Assembly (NCBI GenBank): GCA_963732345.1
Contig: CAVSZI010000014.1
Span: forward strand, 1 to 64,000
Length of the DNA: 64,000 bases
DNA from: Bog-532 sp963732345
Lineage (GTDB): Bacteria; Actinomycetota; Actinomycetes; Streptosporangiales; Streptosporangiaceae
Reading direction: 5' to 3'
Below the pieces are notes generated by a model, which was given only the letters and a program-made list of their open reading frames with translations, did no database searches and was not told where the DNA came from. How positions within the stretch are numbered: the stretch's first letter is position 1; the number at the start of each line of letters is the position of its first letter. Below, piece after piece: positions 7,140 through 15,192 of this stretch. The position numbers and the translations under genes were made by a program.

Positions 7140-8648
7140 GTGTCAACCATCAGCGGCGGTCACTTCAGTAAAACTGTAGCCACGATGGAGAGGAGGCAGG
7201 GGGAACGGGCCGCACGCGGTTCTTTGCCCCTGATAAGAATGGCAAAGGCGCTGTTGACCCCGCAAGCGGCAGATTTCCCCCGCTGGTACCAGGACGTCAT
7301 CGCCAAGGCGGAGCTGGCCGAGAACGGCCCAGCCCGCGGTTCGATGGTGATCCGTCCCACCGGGTACGCACTGTGGGAGCGGATGCAGCGCGAGCTCGAC
7401 GACCGGATCAAGGCCGCGGGCGCGGCGAACGCCTATTTCCCGCTGCTGATCCCCGAGTCCTACATGCGGCGCGAGGCCGAGCACGTCGAGGGATTCAGCC
7501 CAGAGCTGGCGGTCGTCACCATCGGCGGCGGCAGGCAGCTGGAGGAGCCGCTGGTCATCCGGCCGACCAGCGAGACGGTTATTGGCGAGTCCATGGCCAG
7601 GTGGGTGGAGAGCTACCGCGACCTGCCGCTGCTGCTGAATCAATGGGCCAATGTGGTGCGCTGGGAACTACGTCCCCGGCTGTTCCTGCGGACCACTGAA
7701 TTCCTCTGGCAGGAGGGTCACACTGCGCACGTCAGTGAGCTCGAAGCCCGCGACTATGCTCGCCTGATCCTGCACGATGTGTACGAGGACGTTCTCCGCA
7801 ACGTTCTGAGCCTCCCGGTCGTCGTGGGCCGCAAGACGGCACGTGAGCGCTTCTCCGGTGCCACGTCGACCTACACGCTGGAGGCGATGATGGGCGACGG
7901 CAAGGCACTTCAGATGGGAACCAGCCATGAGCTGGGCCAGAACTTCGCGCGTGCCTTCGGGATCGAGTATCTCGCGTCCTCCGGACGGCGCGAACTGGCA
8001 TGGACCACTTCGTGGGGCATCACGACCCGTCTCATCGGCGGTGTCGTCATGGCCCACGGTGACGACCTCGGGCTGCGCATACCGCCCCGCTTGGCGCCGA
8101 TACAGGTGCAGGTGCTGGTGGTAAAGGAGGGGGACGGTGTCGCGCAGGTGGCCCACGGGCTGACCGGCGCCCTGCGCGACGCCGGCATCCGGGTGGCGCT
8201 CGACGAGCGGGTAGATGTGCCGTTCGGCCGGCGGGCGATCGATGCCGAGCTCAAGGGCTACCCGGTCCGTATCGAGATCGGGCCACGTGATGTCGCCGAG
8301 GGCCGCGTCGTGCTAGTCCGGCGGGTGACCGGAGAAAAAGCCATGGTCCCCGCCGACACTGTGGTGAAGCTCGTGGCCCAGGCGCTGGAAGACGACCAGC
8401 GGGCGCTTTACGACCATGCGCTCGCCGAGCAGCAGCGCCGCACGGCCGAAGTGACATCGGTGGACGACGCCATCGCGGCAGCGAGCAGCGGCTGGGCCAG
8501 GCTGCCGTGGTCGGCGGTCGGCCCCCAGGGTGAGGCCACGCTGAATGCCCAGGGCGTCACTGTGCGCTGCCTGGTGCGCGCCAACGGCAGCATGCCTGAC
8601 TCAGAGGACGAACGTGGCCTGGTCGCCGTGGTCGGGCGCGCCTACTGA
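7140..8648 (+). CDS. proS: Prolyl-tRNA synthetase, archaeal/eukaryotic-type
   Basis: This cytoplasmic class II enzyme charges tRNA-Pro. Conserved blocks include FPRWYQDVIAKAELAENGP, VRWELRPRLFLRTTEFLWQE (motif 2), GDGKALQMGTSHELGQNFA and a motif 3 region with GGVVMAHGDDLGLR. There is no inserted editing domain, and the chain ends in Tyr as is usual for this type. The start is uncertain: GTG 7140, ATG 7185 or ATG 7239. The last (MAKALLTPQAADFPRW) matches the family's usual start. The gene lies inside the tRNA-Sec-bounded island, so it may be an acquired second copy, for instance drug-insensitive; whether another proS exists cannot be seen. Confidence 0.92.
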   Translation: MSTISGGHFSKTVATMERRQGERAARGSLPLIRMAKALLTPQAADFPRWYQDVIAKAELAENGPARGSMVIRPTGYALWERMQRELDDRIKAAGAANAYFPLLIPESYMRREAEHVEGFSPELAVVTIGGGRQLEEPLVIRPTSETVIGESMARWVESYRDLPLLLNQWANVVRWELRPRLFLRTTEFLWQEGHTAHVSELEARDYARLILHDVYEDVLRNVLSLPVVVGRKTARERFSGATSTYTLEAMMGDGKALQMGTSHELGQNFARAFGIEYLASSGRRELAWTTSWGITTRLIGGVVMAHGDDLGLRIPPRLAPIQVQVLVVKEGDGVAQVAHGLTGALRDAGIRVALDERVDVPFGRRAIDAELKGYPVRIEIGPRDVAEGRVVLVRRVTGEKAMVPADTVVKLVAQALEDDQRALYDHALAEQQRRTAEVTSVDDAIAAASSGWARLPWSAVGPQGEATLNAQGVTVRCLVRANGSMPDSEDERGLVAVVGRAY

Positions 8649-8751
8649 TCGGCGGAAGCGGAAGCGGAAGCGGAATCGCGCCGAGCGCGAGGCAGGGCCG
8701 ACCGCCGGGGCGCAGCGTCCGCTTATCGTGCCGCGCCGCTGCGCACGGCCT

Positions 8752-8788
8752 GGCGCTGGCGGGTTCGATTCCCGTCCGCCTCCGCCAC
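8752..8788 (+). repeat. Right copy of the 37-bp tRNA-Sec 3'-end repeat
   Basis: This is identical to 5587-5623 (T-arm, 3' acceptor strand, discriminator G and CCA). No 5' half, anticodon arm or D-arm precedes it, so it is not a tRNA gene. It marks the far end of a 3.2-kb insert. Confidence 0.85.
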
Positions 8789-9142
8789 GCACTTGCGGCA
8801 ACGGCGCGCGGTGCAGGTGGTCAGCATCAAGGCCACAACCTGGAGCCTGGTGCACGGCTTGGAGCGGCTTGGTGCGCCCGCGTTCGGCCCCGATCTGGGA
8901 CTCGTGATGAGCGGGAGGCCTACCGCTACGGATATTGCGGGCAGTCTTTCCCCGGCCCTTTTCCGCGCGCCGGGCGGCGTGCGACGATGGATGGCCTTGC
9001 GCACACGAGGGGGTCATCTGCCCGTGGGTACCGTCAACGTCCTGCACGCCGGGCGCACCGACTGCCGCCACGACGGCGATGCGTCCGGGCGCGCACGGCG
9101 GGGGTTCGGCGGCGGCCCGGGCGGCTCCGGCCCGCAGCGCCC
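8789..9142. other. Intergenic, no gene supported
   Basis: Several frames are open because of the high GC content, but none resembles a known protein or has a good start with a ribosome binding site. It separates the attachment repeat from the next gene. Confidence 0.4.
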
Positions 9143-10042
9143 GTGACCCCGCCCGATCCCGATTCCGGCGGCTGGCGGCCGGCCGGCCAGCCGGATGCGT
9201 TCGGCGACTGGTTCAGGACCACGTCCGGCCCGCCCCGCCAGAGCCGGCCCCCCATCAGGCGCCCCCGCCGGGACCGGTTCGGGTGGCTGCTGTCGCCGTG
9301 GCTGTTGGCCCCGACCGCGGCGGTGGCGGTGGCGACCACGGGGGTGGCGCTGTGGCTGTGGCAGACCGCGCCCACGGAGACGGTGCAGGCCCGCCCGGGC
9401 GCCGCCGTCACCATCACCGCGCCTGCGGCCACTGGCGGGCTGGCCAGCGGGCCGGCCCGGCCACTGCGTGTCATCCCGCCGCTGCCGCCCGGCATAACGC
9501 CGGCGCAGGCCACCGCCAGCCGGTCCCAGGCCGCCGGTACCGGCAACGAGGCTGGCGGTACACCCGCCCCCGCCGGCACCACCCCGGCGGAACCCGGGCC
9601 CGCGACGCCGGGCTCCCCGGCTGACGCACCCCAGCCGTCGCCATTGCCAACGCCCCCGGCTGCCGTCCCGCCTGCCACTACCGCGCCGGAACCTGGCGAG
9701 TCCGCCACGAACGCGCCGCCGCCCACCGAGCACAACACCCCGCCACCGTCGCCCCTCACCACCCCGCCATCGTCGCCTGTCACCACGCCGCCCCCTGTCA
9801 CCACCCCGCCACCGTCGCCTGTCACCACCCCGCCCCCTGTCACCACCCCGCCACCGTCGCCTGTCACCACCCCGCCCCCTGTCACCACCCCGCCATCCGC
9901 TTTCACCACCCCGCCATCCGCTTTCACCACCCCGCCATCCGCTTTCACCACCCCGCCATCCGCTTTCACCACCACGCCATCCGCTTTCACCACCACGCCA
10001 CCGCCATCCGAGAGCTCGCCCTCCACCGGGCCGCCGCACTGA
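9143..10042 (+). CDS. Membrane-anchored Pro/Thr-repeat protein (unknown function)
   Basis: The GTG at 9143 gives about 299 residues. The N-terminus is short, polar and Arg-rich (RPPIRRPRRDRFG). One membrane segment follows (LLSPWLLAPTAAVAVATTG). The rest is a long Pro/Thr/Ala-rich extracytoplasmic tail ending in repeats of VTTPPP/SPVTTPP and then SAFTTPP. This topology suits a cell-wall-spanning stalk or O-glycosylated surface protein. No enzymatic domain is visible. The frame is open further upstream, but that part is Arg-rich and unconvincing. Confidence 0.6.
   Translation: MTPPDPDSGGWRPAGQPDAFGDWFRTTSGPPRQSRPPIRRPRRDRFGWLLSPWLLAPTAAVAVATTGVALWLWQTAPTETVQARPGAAVTITAPAATGGLASGPARPLRVIPPLPPGITPAQATASRSQAAGTGNEAGGTPAPAGTTPAEPGPATPGSPADAPQPSPLPTPPAAVPPATTAPEPGESATNAPPPTEHNTPPPSPLTTPPSSPVTTPPPVTTPPPSPVTTPPPVTTPPPSPVTTPPPVTTPPSAFTTPPSAFTTPPSAFTTPPSAFTTTPSAFTTTPPPSESSPSTGPPH
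9746..10008 (+). repeat. In-frame tandem repeats (about 42-bp then 21-bp units)
   Basis: Three near-identical units combine CCGTCGCCTGTCACCACC with CCCCCTGTCACCACC. They give way to about six 21-bp units of the type TCCGCTTTCACCACCCCGCC. All are multiples of three, so copy-number change would lengthen or shorten the protein without frameshift. Confidence 0.85.
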
Positions 10043-10135
10043 GGTCCCAGTCACCCGGCCGGGTAGTCACTGGGGTGCCCCGGACCTTCCGGACTGCGGA
10101 TCCTCTAGGATTCTCAGCCGAAGGGACGGGATCAA

Positions 10136-10426
10136 TTGCCAGGGAAATATAAGACGTTTACGCCGGAGTTCCGCCAGGAGGCGGCCCGGATGGTGGTGGA
10201 GACGTCACGGCCTATCGCGGATGTGGCCCGGGAGATTAATGTCAGCGAGACCAGCTTGGGGAACTGGGTGCGGGACTACCGGAAAAAGCATGCCAGCGAA
10301 GAACCGCCGCTGGAGTTGTCCGAGCGTGCCCGGCTGCGCGAGTTGGAACGGGAAAACCGTGAGCTCCGCATGAAAGCAGACTTTCTCTCAAAAGCAGCGG
10401 CGTACTTCGCAGCGGAGCATCGGTGA
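10136..10426 (+). CDS. IS3-family transposase OrfA
   Basis: This 96-residue helix-turn-helix protein starts at a TTG. FTPEFRQEAARMVVETSRPI and VAREINVSETSLGNWVRDYR form the DNA-binding part, and a C-terminal Leu-zipper-like helix (RLRELERENRELRMKADFL) follows. It recognises the terminal repeats. It overlaps orfB by four bases (GTGA) in the -1 frame. Confidence 0.9.
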   Translation: MPGKYKTFTPEFRQEAARMVVETSRPIADVAREINVSETSLGNWVRDYRKKHASEEPPLELSERARLRELERENRELRMKADFLSKAAAYFAAEHR

Positions 10427-11328
10427 CAGACAAGTACGAGTTCATCGACGCGGGATACGCCACCGTCGCCACGGATATGGCTGCCGCTCCCACGGTCATG
10501 CGCATGTGCGAATGGCTCCAGATTTCTAAATCAGGGTTCTACGAATGGAGGTCACGGCCGGAAAGTGCTACGGCGAAGCGACGGGAAATGCTGAAAACCA
10601 AGATCCGGGCGCTCTTTAAGGCAAACGATTCCACTTACGGATACCGGCGGATGCACGCGGCGCTGGCGCGCGGCGGTGAGCAAGCCGGCCTGGAGCTGGT
10701 CCGCGCCCTGATGCGGGAGCTGGGCCTGGTGCCCTGCCAGCCGCGGCCGTGGCGGCCGTCCACCACCCGCCAGGGTGCGGCCGGCCCGATCCCGGACCTG
10801 GTCCGCCGGGACTTCAGTGCCGCGCGGCCTGGGGAGAAAATGGTTGGCGATATTACCTATATCCCGACGTGGCAAGGGTGGGTGTACCTCGCGACCGTGA
10901 TCGACTGCGCCACGCGCAAAATAGCAGGATGGGCGATGGATGATAATTACCGGGCCCCTCTGATTACGGCGGCGATCGAGATGGCGGCCCGTAATATGGA
11001 TCTCCCGTCCGGCGCGATCTTTCACAGCGACCGCGGCAGCAATTATACGTCTGCGGAGTTCGGTGCCGTCCTGGAAAGCCTCGGGATACGGCAGTCGGTC
11101 GGGCGCACGGGTATTTGCTATGACAATGCACTGGCAGAGTCAGTCAATGCGGCGGTCAAGGTTGAGCTGGTTAACCGGACCGCCTACCCAACGCAGAAGA
11201 AAGCGAGGGAAGATATTGCGCAGTACATTGAGCTCCGGTACAATCGGACTCGTCTCCACTCGGGACTCGGGTACCGGACTCCGCAAGAGGTTCTGGACGA
11301 GTACCTGAATCAGCAGGCAGCGGCATGA
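10423..11328 (+). CDS. IS3-family transposase OrfB (DDE integrase core)
   Basis: This 301-residue catalytic subunit has an HTH_21-like N-terminus (STYGYRRMHAALARGG) followed by an rve integrase core. The core carries D in VGDITYIPTWQGW, D in HSDRGSNYTS and E in DNALAESVNAAVKVELV. It appears complete. The start GTG overlaps the orfA stop, so it is made by translational coupling or as a -1 frameshift fusion with OrfA. Confidence 0.92.
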   Translation: MTDKYEFIDAGYATVATDMAAAPTVMRMCEWLQISKSGFYEWRSRPESATAKRREMLKTKIRALFKANDSTYGYRRMHAALARGGEQAGLELVRALMRELGLVPCQPRPWRPSTTRQGAAGPIPDLVRRDFSAARPGEKMVGDITYIPTWQGWVYLATVIDCATRKIAGWAMDDNYRAPLITAAIEMAARNMDLPSGAIFHSDRGSNYTSAEFGAVLESLGIRQSVGRTGICYDNALAESVNAAVKVELVNRTAYPTQKKAREDIAQYIELRYNRTRLHSGLGYRTPQEVLDEYLNQQAAA

Positions 11329-11438
11329 AATAGCACCAATTCATCTGTCCGGAAAACGCGGGGCAGCCCACACCAACCTCCCGGTGCACCCAATGAGTGA
11401 CGACCACCCGGGCTTTCCTCGCGCTCATTTACGCTTGC

Positions 11439-11957
11439 CTACTCGTTGCCGGCAAGCCGGGCTGCGTGCGAGATCCGGGCGCGCTGCCAGGCGGGACTGT
11501 CGAGGAAGTGGGTGTCGAAGCGGTCCTGCAGCCCGAGCAGCACCTCGGGCGGCTCGCTTCCGTCCCGGCGCCGGACGACGTGGCGGAAGTAGTCGAATCG
11601 TTCGATGCCCGGAGTGGCAATGATCAGCGCCTCGGCGGTCGAGTCGTGATGCGCGGCGAACGCGTGCGCCGCACCAGGCGGGACGACCAGCAGATCGCCG
11701 GTGTGTGCGGTGACGACGTTGTCGGCGACCAGGAGGTCGAATGCGCCGTCCAGGATGTAGAACAGCTCGGAGGAGTTGCCGTGCCGGTGCGGCACGGCGC
11801 CATCGGCGCCGCGGCCGAGCGCGACGCGGTGGCTGCTCAGCGCGCCCGCGGTGGCGCTGCTATCGGCCAGCAGCACGTGCCCGATGAGGTCGAGATGTTC
11901 GGCTTCGTCGGCGCGCACCAGCACCGGCGGGTACGGGACGGCTGATGTCGGGGACAT
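11439..11957 (-). CDS. Cupin-domain protein
   Basis: This 172-residue single beta-barrel protein has cupin motif 1 around PHRHGNSSELFYILDGAFDL, with metal ligands H, H and E. Motif 2 is around GDLLVVPPGAAHAFAAHHDS. Its biochemical role is unknown; small cupins are often dioxygenases, isomerases or sensors. It is divergent from the LysR gene at 12069, which is its likely regulator. Confidence 0.8.
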   Translation of the reverse strand: MSPTSAVPYPPVLVRADEAEHLDLIGHVLLADSSATAGALSSHRVALGRGADGAVPHRHGNSSELFYILDGAFDLLVADNVVTAHTGDLLVVPPGAAHAFAAHHDSTAEALIIATPGIERFDYFRHVVRRRDGSEPPEVLLGLQDRFDTHFLDSPAWQRARISHAARLAGNE

Positions 11958-12035
11958 GGTTCAGGTGCTCCTTTGCGTATCGCGGGTGGGTCTGTGCCCA
12001 GCATCGGCGGGAACCCGGCCATCGGTCCAACAGCT

Positions 12036-12049
12036 TGATCCACTGATCA
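12036..12049. promoter_or_regulatory. Candidate LysR operator (TGATC-N4-GATCA)
   Basis: TGATCCACTGATCA is a perfect dyad in the 111-bp gap between the divergent cupin and LysR genes, 20 bp before the LysR start. Its position suits autorepression plus control of the cupin gene. Confidence 0.4.
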
Positions 12050-12068
12050 GCATTGATAGAATCGATCC

Positions 12069-13019
12069 ATGGAGCTTCGGCAGCTGGCCCACTTCGTCGC
12101 GGTCGCCGAGGAGTTGCACTTCACCCGCGCCGCGGCCCGGGTGCACGTCGTCCAGTCCAGCCTGAGCGCGTCGATCCACACGCTCGAACGCGAGGTTGGC
12201 GCCGCGCTATTCGTCCGCGACAGCCGGCGCGTGATGCTCACTCAGGCCGGCCGCGCCCTGCTGCCGGCGGCCCGCCGTGCGCTCGCCGCAGCCGACGAAG
12301 GCCGCGATGCCGTGGCCGGAGTCCGCGGCGTCCTGCGCGGCCAACTGCGCGTCGGAGCGATCCAGACCCTGGGGGTGATCGACCTGCCGGCTTTGCTGGC
12401 CGGCTTGCGCCGCGCCCACCCCGGCGTCACCATCCGGCTCAGCCACGACGCCGCCTCGGTACTCGCCAGCGCGACCGCCGACGCCCAGCTGGACATCGCC
12501 TTCATCGATGGCCCCACCGACCCAGCTCGGCTGACCCGCGTCGAGATCGGCCACGACGACCTGGTCCTGGCCGTCCCGCATCGCGACCCGCTGGCCAGAC
12601 GGGCCAGCATTGGGCTAAGCGACCCAGCCTTGCGCGACCGCAACTTCGTCGACTACCGGGCCGACTCCGCGCTGCACGCCCAGATCGACGTCGCTTGCGC
12701 CGCCGCCGGACTCGCCCGGCGTACCGTCTGCGAAGCCCAGAACATGCAGTACCTCGCCGAACTCGTCCACCACGGGCTCGGCATTTCCGTTCTCCCCCCG
12801 ATGAGCCTGCGCGCGGTCTCCGCACGCGTCTCAGCCATCCGCATCGACCCGCCGCTGCGCCGCGACATCTGCGCCGTCACCGCCGCCACGCGCCCGCCCA
12901 CCGGATCCGCGCACGCCCTGCTCGACCTGCTCGCCGCCGACCTCAACAGCCCACGCAGTCAAGCTGCGGGACGGTCGTCAGGCAAGAAATCCCCCGCGCG
13001 GGTCGGACGGCACAGATGA
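12069..13019 (+). CDS. LysR-family transcriptional regulator
   Basis: This 316-residue protein has an N-terminal winged HTH (MELRQLAHFVAVAEELHFTR then AAARVHVVQSSLSASIHTLE). A linker helix and a periplasmic-binding-like effector domain (GQLRVGAIQTLGVIDLPALL onward) follow. Length and order are normal for the family. The divergent cupin gene is the probable target. The effector is unknown. Confidence 0.9.
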   Translation: MELRQLAHFVAVAEELHFTRAAARVHVVQSSLSASIHTLEREVGAALFVRDSRRVMLTQAGRALLPAARRALAAADEGRDAVAGVRGVLRGQLRVGAIQTLGVIDLPALLAGLRRAHPGVTIRLSHDAASVLASATADAQLDIAFIDGPTDPARLTRVEIGHDDLVLAVPHRDPLARRASIGLSDPALRDRNFVDYRADSALHAQIDVACAAAGLARRTVCEAQNMQYLAELVHHGLGISVLPPMSLRAVSARVSAIRIDPPLRRDICAVTAATRPPTGSAHALLDLLAADLNSPRSQAAGRSSGKKSPARVGRHR

Positions 13020-13274
13020 TGTCATAGTCAACCCGGGTTTCACCGTGGCATTTGCCGATCGCCTGCCGGACACGCGGGACACAGGGAGGCCTCCACTGCG
13101 GCAGCGGTCATGGGCGGCCGGTGCCGGGTACCGAGACCGGTAGGGTCAGGATCTCTCCGGTGCGAGGCCCGGTGGCCAGCCGCTGGAGATTATCGGTGCT
13201 GCTGTCAGCTTCGCCGCAGATCTACCCCGTACCCCGTACCCCAGTTCATCAGATATCCGCGCTGGGGGGTGGGG

Positions 13275-14753
13275 TCAGGAAGGCCCGGCGGAGCTTTTGG
13301 CGATGGGCCGGGCGGATTCCAGCGGGCTGTGTGTTCGTAGCGCGCTCCAGCCGAGGCGGCCGGTCACGCCTTCGAGTTCGCTGCCGACCACGAGGCCGCG
13401 GTCAGTGATGCTGACGCTGTTCAGCGTCATCGCGTGCCAGCTGCTGCGCATCTTGGCGACGTGCACGGCGCGGCCGACCCGGGATCCATCTTCGATGTAG
13501 TGCAGGTCGATGACGTTGTCGAACAAGAACAGGAGTCCGTCCATCGCGTTGGCGGAAAGCCCGTGGGCGCTGGTTTCGCTGGTGATCAGCAATGAGCTGC
13601 CTGCCGCCCGGACAAGCCCGACAAGACTGCGCATGTAGGCCGGGAAACGCTGCTCTTCACGTGCGGCGAAGGCCAGTTCGGACAGGCTGTCGATGACGAT
13701 CCGGCTGGTCGCGTGCTGATGGAGTTCGGAGCGCACGGCGGTGGCCAGGACGTCGAGGTCCAGATCGCCCATCGGGACGTAGGAGATCGAGACGCCCCCG
13801 GAAGCGCCGGCTGCGGTCAGGTCCCAGCCGAACGCGGCCGCCACGCCGACGAGCTGATCACCGGTGTCCTGGAACGTGACGTACAGGCAGCGCTGCCCCA
13901 GATCCGAGCCCTGGGTGAGCCAGCGCAGCCCGAAGATTGTTTTGCCGACGCCCGAGGGTCCGGTGACCAGGGTGGCGTCACCCTGCTTGGCCCCGCCGCT
14001 CATCAGCCCATGGAGGCCGGGGATCCCGCTGGGGAGGTGACCGGACACCGCGTTGACCCCGTGCGGGACGAGTGTCTCGATGCGCGGGAATACCTCGACG
14101 CCGCCGGAGCCGATCTGGAAGGTGTGCTTGCCCGGCCGATAGCTTCCGCCGCGCATCTTCGCTATCCGCAGCCACCGCCGGTCGACCGGCTCGCGGGACT
14201 CGTAGTCGAGCTGAATGATGCCATCGGCCAGGGAGAATTCGATGCCGCTGCGCAACTCCTCCGGCGTGTACTCGCCGACCAGCAGCAGCACGGTGCCGGT
14301 TTGGGAGATGCGGCCGGTCAGGTCGTACAGCGCGCCGCGCAACTCGCGTTCGCCGGCCCAATCGCGCAGCATCTTCGCGCTGTCGACCACCACGATGGCG
14401 GGCTCCTCGTCCAGCGTTTTCCGGACGATCTCCGACACCAGCGGCGCCAGCCCGTCCTGGCGGGCGGGCCGCAGGAAGTCACCCAGGTGAATATGCTCGA
14501 CCCGGGTGCCCAGGGCCCCCGGGTCGAAGAAGCTGAACGGCTCCAGGTGCCTGACCAGCTTGGTATGCGGCTCGGACACCGTCGTGTAGTAAACGCACTT
14601 GTGCTCGGCACCGGCATTGGCGAAGCACGCCTGCTGGGCCAGGATCGTCTTGCCGGTGCCCGGCGCACCCGCTATCACCACCACCGCCCCCGGCTCCAGC
14701 CCGCCGTTCAGCGACAGGTCCAGCCCGGCCACTCCGGTAGTTGTCCGCTTCAA
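13275..14753 (-). CDS. KaiC/RadA-like dual ATPase-domain protein
   Basis: This protein has two tandem RecA-like domains, each with a P-loop: GAPGTGKT early in the first and GPSGVGKT in the second. Walker B-like strands are IVVVDSAKML and RIVIDSLSEL. The catalytic Glu pair of clock KaiC is not kept; the equivalent spots read TTVSEPHTK and TFQDTGDQ. Hydrolysis may therefore be weak or altered. The start is uncertain: TTG 14753 after GAGGGA is proposed, while the frame stays open to 15068 in Pro/Arg-rich sequence. It is divergent from the response regulator at 15193 and next to the kaiC-kaiB genes. Confidence 0.8.
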   Translation of the reverse strand: MKRTTTGVAGLDLSLNGGLEPGAVVVIAGAPGTGKTILAQQACFANAGAEHKCVYYTTVSEPHTKLVRHLEPFSFFDPGALGTRVEHIHLGDFLRPARQDGLAPLVSEIVRKTLDEEPAIVVVDSAKMLRDWAGERELRGALYDLTGRISQTGTVLLLVGEYTPEELRSGIEFSLADGIIQLDYESREPVDRRWLRIAKMRGGSYRPGKHTFQIGSGGVEVFPRIETLVPHGVNAVSGHLPSGIPGLHGLMSGGAKQGDATLVTGPSGVGKTIFGLRWLTQGSDLGQRCLYVTFQDTGDQLVGVAAAFGWDLTAAGASGGVSISYVPMGDLDLDVLATAVRSELHQHATSRIVIDSLSELAFAAREEQRFPAYMRSLVGLVRAAGSSLLITSETSAHGLSANAMDGLLFLFDNVIDLHYIEDGSRVGRAVHVAKMRSSWHAMTLNSVSITDRGLVVGSELEGVTGRLGWSALRTHSPLESARPIAKSSAGPS

Positions 14754-15192
14754 CTCCCACCACGTCCCTCTTTTTTCAGCAACGCATCCGCGACCGCCAG
14801 GAGGTGGCGCCGGAGGCCAGGCAGGGACGTTCCTGGCCGAAGGGACGTCCCCCGTTGGCTGCTCGCGGGAGCGATCAGGGAGGCGTCCACTGAGACAGCC
14901 GTCGTGGGGCGGGCGCGGAGTCACGACAGCCTCATTGGACTCATGGCCCGCAGGTGACGCCGGGTCCCCGGTGTGCCGGTGCCGCGGAAGCGCCACCGGG
15001 CCTGGCCGTGGCCGGATCGCCGGGCGCGGTCGGTTGCGGACGGTAGTAGCTGTGACGTTCAGTAGCAACTACTATACTCCTAGTAATGGCCGGGTGCATC
15101 CACGCAAATGGTGACGGCATTGCGGACAGCCTCCGCATCGGTTTCCCGCCGCCACGGCATGCGCCGGCAGCGGTACAGAACGGAGATCGCTG
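14754..15192. promoter_or_regulatory. Divergent intergenic region with an inverted repeat and -10-like box
   Basis: The gap lies between the KaiC-like gene (minus) and the NarL-type regulator (plus). TAGTAG at 15044-15049 and CTACTA at 15069-15074 form a dyad with an AT-rich centre. TATACT at 15073-15078 could be a -10 for the rightward gene. The dyad may bind the adjacent regulator. The rest is GC-rich with no other signal. Confidence 0.35.

Larger units (their letters stand above)
10076..11365 (+). mobile_element. IS3-family insertion sequence (intact)
   Basis: This 1290-bp element has imperfect terminal inverted repeats: TGCCCCGGACCTTCCGGAC at 10076-10094 and GTCCGGAAAACGCGGGGCA at 11347-11365. 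It ends in the TG...CA typical of the family and holds overlapping orfA and orfB. No clear 3-4-bp target duplication is seen. Confidence 0.85.

Noticed and set aside
8752..8788. A second tRNA-Sec gene
   Set aside because: Only the T-arm and 3' acceptor strand are present; no 5' half, D-arm or anticodon arm precedes it.
9014..10054. Long Gly/Arg/Trp-rich minus-strand frames opposite the Pro/Thr-repeat gene
   Set aside because: They are mirror images of the repeats and GC-rich codons; no start signal, no membrane or domain logic.
10376..10430. Programmed -1 frameshift in the IS3 element
   Set aside because: No strong slippery heptamer with a downstream structure was evident; the GTGA overlap allows simple coupling, so I left it open.
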